A stretch of 64,000 nucleotides of DNA from JAXLYE01 sp046351595 (GTDB lineage Bacteria; Myxococcota_A; Polyangia; Palsa-1104; JAEUJZ01): NCBI GenBank assembly GCA_046351595.1, contig JAXLYE010000011.1, positions 62,001 through 126,000 of the forward strand, given 5' to 3'. Positions 20,783 through 29,598 of the stretch are shown here, piece after piece. The position numbers and the translations under genes are program-made. The notes below the pieces were generated by a model that did no database searches, was not told where the DNA came from, and was given only the letters and a program-made list of their open reading frames with translations. How positions within the stretch are numbered: position 1 is the stretch's first letter; every line of letters begins with the position of its first letter.

Positions 20783-20799
20783 GTCAGGGCGGGCCTGAC
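20783..20799 (+). terminator. Hairpin after the pyrophosphatase gene
   Basis: GTCAGG (20783-20788) and CCTGAC (20794-20799) form a 6-bp stem with a 5-base loop, 31 bases after the stop codon. There is no T-tract. Confidence 0.45.
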
Positions 20800-20897
20800 C
20801 ACTTCGATCGCTCCCTCCCTTACATTGCCCGTACACTGATCGGGGAGCGCCCGGGGGGCCCGGCGACTTAACAGACTAGCTTGGGAGCGCGCGGGAC

Positions 20898-22589
20898 ATG
20901 AGGCAGCCTCGCGACGGTGGGACGCGCGGCGTCCGGCACTGGGTGGTCTGCTATTGCAGACGCAAGAACTGCCATAACAGACATCTTGTCTGCTATCACA
21001 GACAGCGTCTGCTGGCGGCGCTGCTGCTGGGCGTGACCGCGACCGCGACCGCGACGGCGGCGGCAGCGGCGCCCGATCCGCCCCCGGACGCACCGCGCGA
21101 GGTCCGGCGCGGCACGCGGGGCCGGTCCGCGGCGGTGCTGGCCGAGGCCGCGCGGCTGCTCCAGAGCGGCCAGCAGGCGCTCGCCGCGCGCGACTTCCCG
21201 ACGGCGGAGCGGGCGCTGACCGCGTCCTACGTCAAGGCCGCGGCGCCGCAGCCGCTGTACCTTCTGGCCCTGGCCGCGGCGCAGCAGGGCCGTGTCCTGG
21301 AGGCCCAGGATCTGCTCCACCGCTTCGAGGCTGACGCCGCCGCCGAGCCCGACGCCGCGACGGCCGCCGAGCTGCGCCGCCTGCTGGATCAGCCGACGCC
21401 GCCGCACGGCAAGGTGCAGGTGCTGGGCGAGCCCGGCGCCATCGTCCGCGTGGACGGCCGGCTGGTCGGCGCGCTGCCGCTCTTGACGCCGGCGCTGGTG
21501 CTGCCCGATCGCGCGCACACGCTGACGCTGGAGGTGCGCGGCGAGAGCATCCCGGCGACGGTCTCGGTGCCGGCCGGGCGCTTCGTCGAGGCGCGCATCA
21601 ACGCCGCCAGCCGCGCCGCGCTCATCACGCTGCTGCCCGCGTACATCGCCCTGACCCGGGTGCGCAGCCCCAGCAGCGCGCCGGCGCAGCTCGGCGAGCT
21701 TGTGGCCCGCCTCGGGCGCGCGGTCGAGCAGGGGCTGCAGGCCGAGAAGCGCTCGCTGCTCGGGCGCGAGCTGTCGCTCTTGCGCGCGCCCGAGCTGGCC
21801 GCGTGCCTGGAGCGCCCGGACTGCCAGCAGCAGCTCGCCGAGAAGAACGACGCCGAGGGGGTCTTCCAGATCGACATCGGACCGAGCCTCACGGCGGCCG
21901 GGCGCTACCGCGTGCAGGTGAAGCTCTTGGACACCTCGACCGGCGACCTGGCCGATGAGTCCGAGAGCGACAGCAGCGAGGACGAGCTGGCACCGGTGCT
22001 GCAGCGGGCCGTGGTCCAGGCCGCGAGCCGCGCCGCACAGCGACCGCGCGGCGTGCTGGCGGTCCTCACCGAGCCGCCCGGCGCCGAGGTCTTCGTCGAC
22101 GAGAAGCCGCTGGGCAGGACGCCGCTGGAGCGCGGCGTGTGGGCCGGTACGCACGCGCTGGTCCTGCGCAAGCCCGGCCACGAGGACGTCCTGCGCCCGC
22201 TCGAGCTGACCGACGGCCAGTCCGTCACCGTGCGCGAGTCGCTGCCGCCGCGCGAGCCCGAGCCGAGCCGCGTGCGCATCGAGCTCGTCCCCGCGCCCCC
22301 GCCCCGGCCGCGCCCGGTGTGGCGCCTGGTCGTCGGCGGCATCGGCCTCGGCGCCGGCGTGGTGCTCGGCGGCATCGGCGTAAGCGGCCTGGCCACGCAC
22401 AGCCAGTGCGTCGACGCCGCCTGCCGGACCTACTACGACACGCGGGTCCCGGGCGGCGTGCTCACCGGCCTGGGGCTTTTGCTGCTCGGAGCCGGCAGCC
22501 TGCTCGTCGCCCTGCCCGCCGGGCCCCGCCCCGTCGATCTCGTCATCCGGCAGCCGGACGCGCCGAGCCCCGCGCCGGCCGGTCGTTAG
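20898..22589 (+). CDS. PEGA-domain protein with two C-terminal membrane segments
   Basis: A 563-residue exported protein. A hydrophobic signal segment (LLAALLLGVTATATATAAAAA) is followed by a helical TPR-like region (about 75-150), a first PEGA-like beta-domain (about 175-235) and, near residue 375, a second classical PEGA domain (GVLAVLTEPPGAEVFVDEKP). Two membrane segments (about 478-500 and 524-545) flank a short loop with two cysteines. Such proteins often sit beside kinases in myxobacteria, but no partner is certain here. The start is uncertain: ATG at 20898 (GGGAG upstream) puts an array of three 21-bp dyads inside the first codons, giving an odd Cys/His-rich leader; a later start would leave the dyads as an operator. 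Confidence 0.78.
   Translation: MRQPRDGGTRGVRHWVVCYCRRKNCHNRHLVCYHRQRLLAALLLGVTATATATAAAAAPDPPPDAPREVRRGTRGRSAAVLAEAARLLQSGQQALAARDFPTAERALTASYVKAAAPQPLYLLALAAAQQGRVLEAQDLLHRFEADAAAEPDAATAAELRRLLDQPTPPHGKVQVLGEPGAIVRVDGRLVGALPLLTPALVLPDRAHTLTLEVRGESIPATVSVPAGRFVEARINAASRAALITLLPAYIALTRVRSPSSAPAQLGELVARLGRAVEQGLQAEKRSLLGRELSLLRAPELAACLERPDCQQQLAEKNDAEGVFQIDIGPSLTAAGRYRVQVKLLDTSTGDLADESESDSSEDELAPVLQRAVVQAASRAAQRPRGVLAVLTEPPGAEVFVDEKPLGRTPLERGVWAGTHALVLRKPGHEDVLRPLELTDGQSVTVRESLPPREPEPSRVRIELVPAPPPRPRPVWRLVVGGIGLGAGVVLGGIGVSGLATHSQCVDAACRTYYDTRVPGGVLTGLGLLLLGAGSLLVALPAGPRPVDLVIRQPDAPSPAPAGR
20946..21003. promoter_or_regulatory. Three imperfect palindromes at exact 21-bp spacing
   Basis: GTCTGCTATTGCAGAC (20946), AACTGCCATAACAGAC (20967) and GTCTGCTATCACAGAC (20988) are 16-bp related sites, the first a clean inverted repeat. 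Starts are 21 bp apart, two turns of DNA, so bound dimers would line up on one face. If translated, the array encodes three 7-residue units (VCYCRRK, NCHNRHL, VCYHRQR). I favour a regulatory array. Confidence 0.55.
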
Positions 22590-22655
22590 CGCAGGCGGGC
22601 CGGCGCGCGACCGGCGCGCGCCCGAGCAGCCGCACCGTCTCGATTAGGAGGTCTT

Positions 22656-24976
22656 ATGGTGAGAGAACGGCTTGCGAACTTCAGGCTGCGGCCGCTGTGG
22701 TCGCTCTCGGCGCTGTGTCTGTTCGGCTGCGGCGGTCCGCTGTGGCAGGGCAGCGTCGCCGACAACCCGAACTGCAGCGCCGCCCCGGCCCAGCCCGCCG
22801 TGGCCCCGGCCCCGAGCTTCGACTGGCCGGCGGCGACCGCCGTCGACACGCAGGCCCCGCCGCAGTCGTGCACGGACGTCAGCACGACCAGCGGCTCGCC
22901 GATCGCCTGCACCGTGCCGTGCATGCGCGACCAGCCGGGCGGCTCCGGCAGCTCGCTGCGCGCCGCGGTGGAGCGCATCATGGCAAACGCCACCGGGCGC
23001 AGCAGCATCACCGTCCACCTCGAGGCCGGCTGCACCTACCTGGTCGGGTACAGCGACGGACTGCCCAACGCCGCGCTCGGCCGCACCGTGTTCCCGGCGA
23101 TCCGCGACAACCTGTCGGTGCTCATCGACGGGCACGGCGCCACGCTCAGGCGAGATCCCGAGGCCGGCTCGGCGCGCCTGTTCTACGTCGAGAACGCGCA
23201 GCTGTCCCTGCGCAACGTCGTGCTCAGCGGCGGCCTCGCGCAGGGCGGCAGCGGCGGGCAGGGCAGCGGCCCGGTCGGACGCGGCGGCGGCGCCGGCGCC
23301 GGCCTGGGCGGCGCCATCTTCGCGCGCAGCGCCACCGTCGATCTCGACCGCGTGACCTTCATCGAGAACCAGGCCCTGGGCGGCACCGGCGGCGTGGCCG
23401 TCAACTCGTCGCCCCCCATCGGCGGCGGCGGCGGCGGCATGAGCGGCAGCGGCGGCCAGTACCAGGGCACCGTCGACATGTACGCCGGCACCGGCGGCGG
23501 CGGCGCCCGGCTCGACGGCGTCGGCTACATCGGCGGCGGCGGCGTCAGCGTGACGCAGGGCGGCAACTACGGCGGCCCCACGACGGCCGGCACCGTCGCC
23601 AGCTCCGCGGCCGACGGCAAGAACGCGGAGGGCAGCGTCGGCGGCGTCGGGGCCGCGGACCCGCCCGGCGATACGAGCTCGTTCGCGCGCGGCGGCAGCG
23701 GCGGCAGCGGCGAGACGGGCAAGTACAGCGGCGGCGGCGGCGGCGGCGTCTTCGGCGGCGGCGGCACCGGCGCGCCGCAGGCGACCCAGACCGGCTACGG
23801 CGGCGGCGGCGGCGGGCGCGGCGGCGGCGGCGGCGGCGGCAAGGCCGCCTGCGGCGGCGGCGGCGGCATCGGCGGCGGCGGCGGCGGCGGCGGCAACGTC
23901 GACAGCTTCAGCAGCGGCGGCAGCGGCGGCTTCGGCGGCGGCGGCGGCGGCGGCGGCGGCAAGCTCGGCGGCGGCGGCGGCGCGGGCGGCTTCGGCGGCG
24001 GCGGCGGCGGCGGCTCGGGCCCCCGGGCTACGGAGCGGGCCAGGGCGGCAGCGCCGGCGGCGGCGGCGGCGCCGGGATGGGCGGCGCCGTGTTCTTCTGG
24101 GGCTCGGCGAGCCACCGCCTGAACGTCGTCAACTGCCAGTTCCTCAGCAACCGCGCCGAGGGCGGCATCGGCGGTCCGCAGGGCCCGGTGGCCAGCCACG
24201 GCAAGAGCGGCGCCGGACTCGGCGGCGCGCTGTTCGTGCTGGGCCAGCCGACGGTGGTCATCCAGCACTCGACCTTCCACAACAACAGCGTCAGCGTCGC
24301 CAGCGGCAGCAACACCTCGGGACCGGCGCCCGAGGGCAGCGCCATCGCCAGCTACGGCACCACCTCTGCCGGGGCCACGGCGCCCGCCGGCTCGATCACG
24401 CTGCGCAGCTCGCTGCTGCTGTCGGCCGAGGCCTCCAGCGTGCCGGTGCTGGCGCGGGCGGAGCAGAACCCGATCGCGTATGTCTCCGACGGGCTGAACG
24501 TGCTCTCGGGCAGCGCCGCGGCGGCGGCCGGGATGACCGGCAGCACCGCCCTGTGGCTGGATGCGGCGGCGCTCGGCGACACACCGCGACCGCCGCCGTC
24601 GAACCCGGCGTCCGGGCTCACGCTGGTGGCACCGGGCGACACGCTGGCGCGGGCCATCACCACCTTCAGCGCGGACCCGGCCAACGCGGCCGTGGTGCAG
24701 GCGGCGCAGTCGGTGTGCAGCGCCAGCATCCAGAGCGCCATCGCGCTGTCGTCCAGCCCGGACCTGCGCGGTGCCGTTCGCGCGGTCGCGCCGAAGCTCT
24801 GCTGGCCGGGCGCGCTGGAGCTCAGCACGCCGTCGACGACCCCGACCGAGACGGCCTGCGCGCCGCCGAGCTACTGCCAGGCCGCGCCGCGCGGGCGGGC
24901 CAGCCTGCCGCTGCTCGGCCTGCTCGCGCTGCCGCTGCTCGCGCTCGCACGGCGCCGGCGCGACCGCACTCCGTAA
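22656..24976 (+). CDS. Glycine-rich MYXO-CTERM surface protein, reading frame shifted once
   Basis: The first frame runs 22656-24122 (488 residues): signal peptide with lipobox-like LFGCGG, a parallel-beta-helix-like region (LRAAVERI, DGHGATLRRD, NVVLSGG) and long glycine runs. The second frame (from about 24017 to 24976) continues the same protein with more beta-helix sequence (VVNCQFLSNRAEGG, QHSTFHNNS) and ends CQAAPRGRASLPLLGLL with RRRRDRTP, a MYXO-CTERM-like tail. Moving back one base at GGGCCCCC (24017-24024) joins the two frames into a 773-residue protein. A lost C in the run, a sequencing error or programmed -1 slippage would all explain this. AGGAGG lies upstream of the ATG. Confidence 0.75.
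24017..24023 (+). other. Candidate -1 slippery heptamer G GGC CCC
   Basis: In the upstream frame the codons read TCG GGC CCC CGG, so G-GGC-CCC matches the X-XXY-YYZ slippery pattern in the correct phase. A -1 shift gives CCG GGC TAC GGA and restores the C-terminal half of the glycine-rich protein. The homopolymer runs also make a one-base deletion or base-calling error plausible. Confidence 0.45.
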
Positions 24977-24986
24977 TACGGACTCC

Positions 24987-25010
24987 GGGAGCCCGCACGC
25001 GGCGGCTCCC
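24987..25010 (+). terminator. Hairpin after the glycine-rich protein gene
   Basis: GGGAGCC (24987-24993) and GGCTCCC (25004-25010) form a 7-bp stem with a 10-base loop, followed by AAAACCTTGT. It lies ten bases after the stop codon. Confidence 0.6.
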
Positions 25011-25030
25011 AAAACCTTGTCTGTCTGCGG

Positions 25031-25108
25031 CAGCCGGCGGAATCAGCCGGCGGAATTCGGAAAAGGAATCCGGAAAAGGAATCCGGAAGAGGAATCCGGA
25101 AGAGGTCA
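25031..25108. repeat. Six tandem units of 13 bp between convergent genes
   Basis: In one constant 13-bp register the units are CAGCCGGCGGAAT twice (25031, 25044), then TCGGAAAAGGAAT, CCGGAAAAGGAAT, CCGGAAGAGGAAT and a decaying copy at 25096. The array ends 20 bases before the stop codon of the convergent peptidase gene. It has the same period as the arrays at 1968 and 3780. Confidence 0.9.
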
Positions 25109-25128
25109 GGAAGGGAGTCCGGAGCGAG

Positions 25129-27054
25129 CTACCAGCCGCACTTCTGCGCCTTGGTCTGCTCCTTCAGCCACGTCCACAGCGGCTGGTAGTAGTCGAGCAG
25201 CGCCGCGCCGTCCATCTGCTTCGTGCCGGCGATCACCTCCAGCGCCTCGGGCCACGGCTTGCTCGCGCCCATCGCCAAAAGCGCCTTGAGCTTGTCGCCC
25301 GCGGCGCGGTTCCCATAGATCGAGCACTTGTGCAGCGGACCGGTGTGGCCGGCCGCCTGGCACAGCGCGCGGTGGAACTGGAACTGGAGGATGCGCGCCA
25401 GGAAGTAGCGCGCGTAGGGCACGTTGCCGGGCACGTGGTACTTGGCGCCCGGATCGAAGTCTCCCTCGGTGCGGTCGACGGGAGGGACCACGCCCTGGTA
25501 CTTCTTGCGCAGCTCCCACCACGACTTGTTGAAGTCCTCGGGCTTGACCTTCCCCGAGAAGACGTCCCAGCGCCACTGGTCGATGACCTTGCCGAACGGC
25601 AGGAACGCCACGCGATCCAGCGCGTCACGCAACAGGAACGAGACGTCGTCGAGCTGCGCCTCCTGCGAGGCGTCCATGAGCCCGATCTGCTTCAGGTACT
25701 TGGGCGTGATCGACAGCGCGATGGTGTCGCCGATTCCCTCGTGGAAGCCGTCGTTGGCGCCGGCCTGGAACAGCGGCGGCAGGTCGCGGTAGTACCAGTA
25801 GTAGTAGTCGTGCCCGAGCTCGTGGTGGATCGTCTGGAAGTTCTCCTCGTCGATCTCGATGCACATCTTGATGCGCAGGTCACCCTTGAGCGTGATGTCC
25901 CAGGCGCTGGCGTGGCACACCACCTCGGCGTCGCGCGGGCGCACGAACATCGAGCGCTGCCAGAACGTGTCCGGCAGCGGATCGAGGCCGAGCGAGGTGA
26001 AGAAGCCCTCGCCCATCTTCACCAGCCCGGTCGGCGTCACCTTCTTCTGCAGGAGGCGCTGCTTGAGGCTGTAGGTCTGCGCCTTGCCCGCCGGCGCGAC
26101 CATCGTGAACAGGTTGCCCCAGTCCTGCGCCCACATGTTCCCGAGCACGTGCGCCGGGATCGGACCCGTCTCCGGAATCCGGTTCCCGTACGCCTGCCGC
26201 AGCTTCATGCGGGTGTAGCAGTGCAGCGACTCGTACAGCGGCTGCACCTGCTGCCACAGCCGCTCGACCTCGGCGGCAAACGCCTCGGGCGGCATGTCAT
26301 AGCGCGTGCGCCACATCGTCCCGAAGTCGGCGAAGCCGAAGGCTTGCGCGCCGCGGTTGGCCAGGTTCACGTAGCGCGCGTACGTGCCGCGCAGCGCCCG
26401 CGCCTGATCGTGCCAGCCCTTCCACGCCTCCAGCAGCTCGTCGTAGTTCCGGCTCTGCGCGAGCGTGCGCGACAGGTCGTCCAGCGTCAGGCACTTGCCC
26501 CCGAGCTTGGGCGGACAGACCTTGCCCTTGCCGTACGCCGTCTCCATCGCCGCGGCCAGCGTCGCGAGCTCCGCGCGCTCGGCCGCCTCGGGCGGCGCCG
26601 GCAGATCCTGCGCCAGGCGCAAGAGGTCGAACTTGCGCCGCAGCTCCGGAGCGACCTGCACCGACTCGTACTTGCTCGCCTCCTTGATCTTCTTGGCGAG
26701 GAAGTCCATCACCTGCTCCGACGCCTGCGCGTTGAGCGTCTCGGTGTCGTGGGTGATGTGCGTGTTCTGGACGAACTGCACGCGCTGCTGGTTGCTCCAC
26801 AAGGCGCGCAGCTGCAGCTCGGTCTGATCCATGAACGCGCGCGCCTCGGCCTCGGTCGGTCCCGTCGGTACGGGCGCGGCGACGGCCTGGCTCGCGGCGG
26901 GCTTGGGATCGGGGCGCACCGGCGCGATGGGCTCGCACGGCGTGCAGCTCTGTCCCAGCAGAGCGCCGATTCCCAGAAGGAGCGCGCTGCTGCTGCGGAG
27001 CGGAGCGGAGTTTGTGGAGGAGAGAGCGGTTCGGAAGGCGGGAAGGCGTGTCAT
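25129..27054 (-). CDS. M2-family (ACE-like) zinc metallopeptidase lipoprotein
   Basis: A 641-residue predicted peptidyl-dipeptidase related to angiotensin-converting enzyme. The zinc motif is H411-E-L-G-H415, with the third ligand E439 in GANDGFHEGIGD. The 28-residue spacing from first histidine to glutamate matches human ACE, and the surrounding DLPPLFQ and DTIALS segments also follow the family. The N-terminal signal ends in a lipobox-like LGQSC (near residue 37), so it is probably envelope-anchored. It starts at the ATG at 27054, two bases after the rho stop codon, so it is very likely co-transcribed with rho; no promoter space exists between them. Natural substrates are unknown. Confidence 0.9.
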   Translation of the reverse strand: MTRLPAFRTALSSTNSAPLRSSSALLLGIGALLGQSCTPCEPIAPVRPDPKPAASQAVAAPVPTGPTEAEARAFMDQTELQLRALWSNQQRVQFVQNTHITHDTETLNAQASEQVMDFLAKKIKEASKYESVQVAPELRRKFDLLRLAQDLPAPPEAAERAELATLAAAMETAYGKGKVCPPKLGGKCLTLDDLSRTLAQSRNYDELLEAWKGWHDQARALRGTYARYVNLANRGAQAFGFADFGTMWRTRYDMPPEAFAAEVERLWQQVQPLYESLHCYTRMKLRQAYGNRIPETGPIPAHVLGNMWAQDWGNLFTMVAPAGKAQTYSLKQRLLQKKVTPTGLVKMGEGFFTSLGLDPLPDTFWQRSMFVRPRDAEVVCHASAWDITLKGDLRIKMCIEIDEENFQTIHHELGHDYYYWYYRDLPPLFQAGANDGFHEGIGDTIALSITPKYLKQIGLMDASQEAQLDDVSFLLRDALDRVAFLPFGKVIDQWRWDVFSGKVKPEDFNKSWWELRKKYQGVVPPVDRTEGDFDPGAKYHVPGNVPYARYFLARILQFQFHRALCQAAGHTGPLHKCSIYGNRAAGDKLKALLAMGASKPWPEALEVIAGTKQMDGAALLDYYQPLWTWLKEQTKAQKCGW

Positions 27055-27056
27055 TG

Positions 27057-28304
27057 CTAGCCTGACATACTCGCGATGAACTCGGCGTTCGAGTCGGTCT
27101 TTGCGATCTTGTCGCGCATGAACTCCATGGCGTCGACGACGTTGAGCGGGTGCAAGAGCTGCCGCAGGATCCAGATGCGGCCGAGCACGCGGTCGTCGAC
27201 GAGGAGCTCCTCCTTGCGGGTGCCGGACTTGTTGATGTCCAGGCAGGGGAAGATGCGCTTCTCCATGAGCTTGCGGTCGAGGTGGATCTCGGAGTTGCCG
27301 GTGCCCTTGAACTCCTCGAAGATGACCTCGTCCATGCGCGAGCCGGTGTCGACCAGCGCGGTAGCGATGATGGTCAGCGAGCCGCCCTCTTCGATGTTGC
27401 GGGCCGCGCCGAAGAAGCGCTTGGGCTTGTGCAGGGCGTTGGAGTCGACGCCGCCCGAGAGGATCTTGCCCGACGGCGGCACCACGGTGTTGTAGGCGCG
27501 GGCGAGGCGGGTGATCGAGTCGAGCAGGATGACGACGTCCTTCTTGCACTCGGCCAGGCGCTTCGCCTTCTCAATCACCATCTCGGCGACCTGGACGTGG
27601 CGCGCCGGCGGCTCGTCGAAGGTCGAGGAGATGACCTCGCCCTTGACGGTGCGCTGCATGTCGGTCACTTCCTCGGGCCGCTCGTCGATGAGCAGGACGA
27701 TGAGGTAGACCTCGGGGTGGTTGGCGGTGATGGCGTGCGCGATGTCCTGCAAAAGGACGGTCTTGCCCGCGCGCGGCGGCGAGACGATGAGGCAGCGCTG
27801 GCCCTTGCCGATGGGCGACAGCATGTCGACGATGCGCGTCGAGTAGTTGCGCGAGTCATATTCGAGCTTGAGCCGCTTGTTGGGATAAAGCGGCGTCAGG
27901 TTGTCGAACATGATCTTCTCGAGGCCGGCGTCGGGCGGATCGCCGTTCACCCGGTCGACCTTGAGCAGCGCGAAGTACCGCTCGCTGTCCTTGGGCGGAC
28001 GGATCTGGCCCTCGACCGTGTCACCGGTGCGCAGGCCGAAGCGGCGGATCTGGGAGGGAGAGACGTAGATGTCGTCCGGACCCGGCAGGTAATTGTAGTC
28101 CGGAGAGCGAAGGAAGCCGAAGCCGTCAGGCAGGGTCTCGAGCACGCCGTCGCCGTACACTTCGCCGCGGTTGCTGGAGTGGTGCCGCAGGATCTCGAAG
28201 ATCAGGTCCTGCCGGCGCATCCCTGAGACGTTCTCGATGTTGAGAGCCATCCCCATGTGGATCAGCTCGGACATCTTTTTCCGCTTCAGCTCAGTCAGAT
28301 TCAT
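27057..28304 (-). CDS. rho: Transcription termination factor Rho
   Basis: A 415-residue hexameric RNA helicase that ends transcription. The N-terminal Rho domain (MNLTELKRKKMSEL, the DLIFEIL helix) and the cold-shock-like RNA-binding domain (GDGVLETLPDGFGFLRS) are followed by the ATPase core: Walker A SPPRAGKTVLLQ, Walker B VVILLDSITRLARA, the Q-loop and the R-loop region (SGGVDSNALHKPKRFFGAARN). Length is near the usual 419 residues. ATG at 28304 has GAGGA nine bases upstream; the open frame continues further 5' but without conserved sequence. A long leader and a good promoter lie upstream, as expected for an autoregulated rho. An ACE-like peptidase gene follows directly. Confidence 0.98.
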   Translation of the reverse strand: MNLTELKRKKMSELIHMGMALNIENVSGMRRQDLIFEILRHHSSNRGEVYGDGVLETLPDGFGFLRSPDYNYLPGPDDIYVSPSQIRRFGLRTGDTVEGQIRPPKDSERYFALLKVDRVNGDPPDAGLEKIMFDNLTPLYPNKRLKLEYDSRNYSTRIVDMLSPIGKGQRCLIVSPPRAGKTVLLQDIAHAITANHPEVYLIVLLIDERPEEVTDMQRTVKGEVISSTFDEPPARHVQVAEMVIEKAKRLAECKKDVVILLDSITRLARAYNTVVPPSGKILSGGVDSNALHKPKRFFGAARNIEEGGSLTIIATALVDTGSRMDEVIFEEFKGTGNSEIHLDRKLMEKRIFPCLDINKSGTRKEELLVDDRVLGRIWILRQLLHPLNVVDAMEFMRDKIAKTDSNAEFIASMSG

Positions 28305-28549
28305 CGGGTTGGTTCCTCGTGCGATGGTGTCCGCTTGGGACGATTGCTTGGCTGTTGCTGGTGAGACAGGTCGGGGCGCAGCGCGGGAAGGAACCGCCGC
28401 AAACGGAGGAGCGTCGCGGCGCGAACGCAGCACTGCGCGTGGACCGGAGGGCCACGTAGTCGTTACGCGTTACGTCTTGGTTCGGTTGGCTTGAGCGTAT
28501 TAGGGGCTTGTGACAGCGGTGATGAACTGTGGACCGTTCGCTATGCGAT
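28305..28549 (-). promoter_or_regulatory. Long 5' leader of rho
   Basis: About 245 bases separate the predicted transcription start from the rho start codon, with no gene inside. In other bacteria the rho leader is a site of Rho autoregulation, so this is probably the same; I saw no decisive secondary structure. Confidence 0.45.
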
Positions 28550-28555
28550 ACGAAC

Positions 28556-28585
28556 AAAGTACGGGACGCCGGCTGCCGGTGTCAA
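28556..28585 (-). promoter_or_regulatory. Sigma70 promoter of rho
   Basis: On the minus strand, a consensus TTGACA (complement of 28580-28585), an 18-base spacer and TACTTT (complement of 28556-28561). It is the best sigma70-type promoter I found in the window. Confidence 0.7.
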
Positions 28586-28711
28586 TGCTTTGGCCACGGT
28601 CCGGCCCCGGTCCCACCTCCGGGGCGCCCTGTCACAACTTTTGGACTTTCCGGTTTTTGACGTTCTTGTTTTGGGCGAGGTGAAGCCGCCGGGGTCGCGC
28701 GCAGTGTGCGC

Positions 28712-29332
28712 TCAGAAGCTCCAGCGCGAGGTGAAGCGCTGCGGCACGAAGCGCGGGATGGGCAGCGCGGTGAGATCCTCGTGTTCGCCCGGCCGGATCA
28801 GCGAGCGCACCTCGAGCCGCTGGCCGGTGCGATAGAAGTGGGCGAGGAAGCGCCAGTCCGCGTACCACCAGTCCGTCACCCAGCGGTCCAGGGAGGACAC
28901 GCCCACCTCGTGCAGGAGCGCGAGCCCGTAGCGGCTGGCGTCGCGCTCGTAGTCGAAGATGCGCAAGAGCTCTTCCTCGGACTTGCCGGGCTCGTTGTCG
29001 AGGCCGAGCCGGCGCAGCTCCGCGGACAGGTTCCACTGCACGGTGTGGCCGAACAGGTGGATGAGCACGAACAGCGCAACGTCCAGCTCCTGATCGAAGT
29101 CGACCTTGATGCACGAGCCGTCGAAGTCGCCGGTGTTGCGGTTCACGACCGCCGCGAGGAAGACCGGCACGCCGTAGCGGCGCTCGATGTGGTGCTCGAC
29201 GCGGTTGTAGATCTCGCCCAGGTCGGGGAGCGCGGGCGGGTCGGGACGCGGGCACGCGCCTGAGAGCGGCACGGTCGGGACGGTCGGCACGGTCGGCACG
29301 GTCAGCGCGGGCAGGACCAGGGGCTGCGTCAT
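28712..29332 (-). CDS. Zincin-like protein lacking the catalytic glutamate
   Basis: A 206-residue protein without a signal peptide. Residues 88-100 read FVLIHLFGHTVQW: H92 and H96 sit like the histidines of an HExxH zinc motif, but the glutamate is replaced by leucine. A possible third ligand is E129 in the YERDASRYGLALLHE helix, which resembles the corresponding helix of ImmA/IrrE-type peptidases. It may therefore bind metal without cleaving peptides. The N-terminus carries TVP repeated four times (encoded by a 9-bp repeat near 29271-29302). ATG at 29332 is chosen; the frame stays open further upstream. It diverges from the HEAT-like genes. The family assignment is tentative. Confidence 0.6.
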   Translation of the reverse strand: MTQPLVLPALTVPTVPTVPTVPLSGACPRPDPPALPDLGEIYNRVEHHIERRYGVPVFLAAVVNRNTGDFDGSCIKVDFDQELDVALFVLIHLFGHTVQWNLSAELRRLGLDNEPGKSEEELLRIFDYERDASRYGLALLHEVGVSSLDRWVTDWWYADWRFLAHFYRTGQRLEVRSLIRPGEHEDLTALPIPRFVPQRFTSRWSF

Positions 29333-29532
29333 GGATCGCCTCAGCCTGTGTTCCCCTGAGGATCTACAAAAATCGGGCCGCCGCCTATCGCTTCGCACGA
29401 CGCCTGGCTCACAGCTCGCCGGATCCGCCGCGCCTCGTGCGGGGCCGCGGCTGCCGACGAAGACCGGACGGACGGGCGGGCGGACGAGCGAAACCAGGAC
29501 GGCCCGATCTCCCGATTTTGGGGCCGTATGTG

Positions 29533-29550
29533 AGCGCTTGCAGAAGCGCT
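29533..29550. promoter_or_regulatory. Perfect 18-bp dyad upstream of the HEAT-like operon
   Basis: AGCGCTT-GCAG-AAGCGCT lies 49 bases before the chosen start of the gene at 29599. It could be an operator or a leader hairpin. Otherwise I see nothing in 29333-29598. Confidence 0.5.
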
Positions 29551-29598
29551 GGTCAGGTCGACCCGGAACTTGTTATGAGGGCCGGGTCAGGCCCCTTC

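Noticed and set aside
20946..21003. CRISPR-like array
   Set aside because: Units are 16-bp dyads with 5-bp gaps, far too short for repeats and spacers, and no cas gene is present.
22139..24140. A continuous gene in the second frame upstream of the frameshift site
   Set aside because: Before 24017 that frame is Arg/Pro-rich shadow sequence; only the part after the slippery site has protein-like features.
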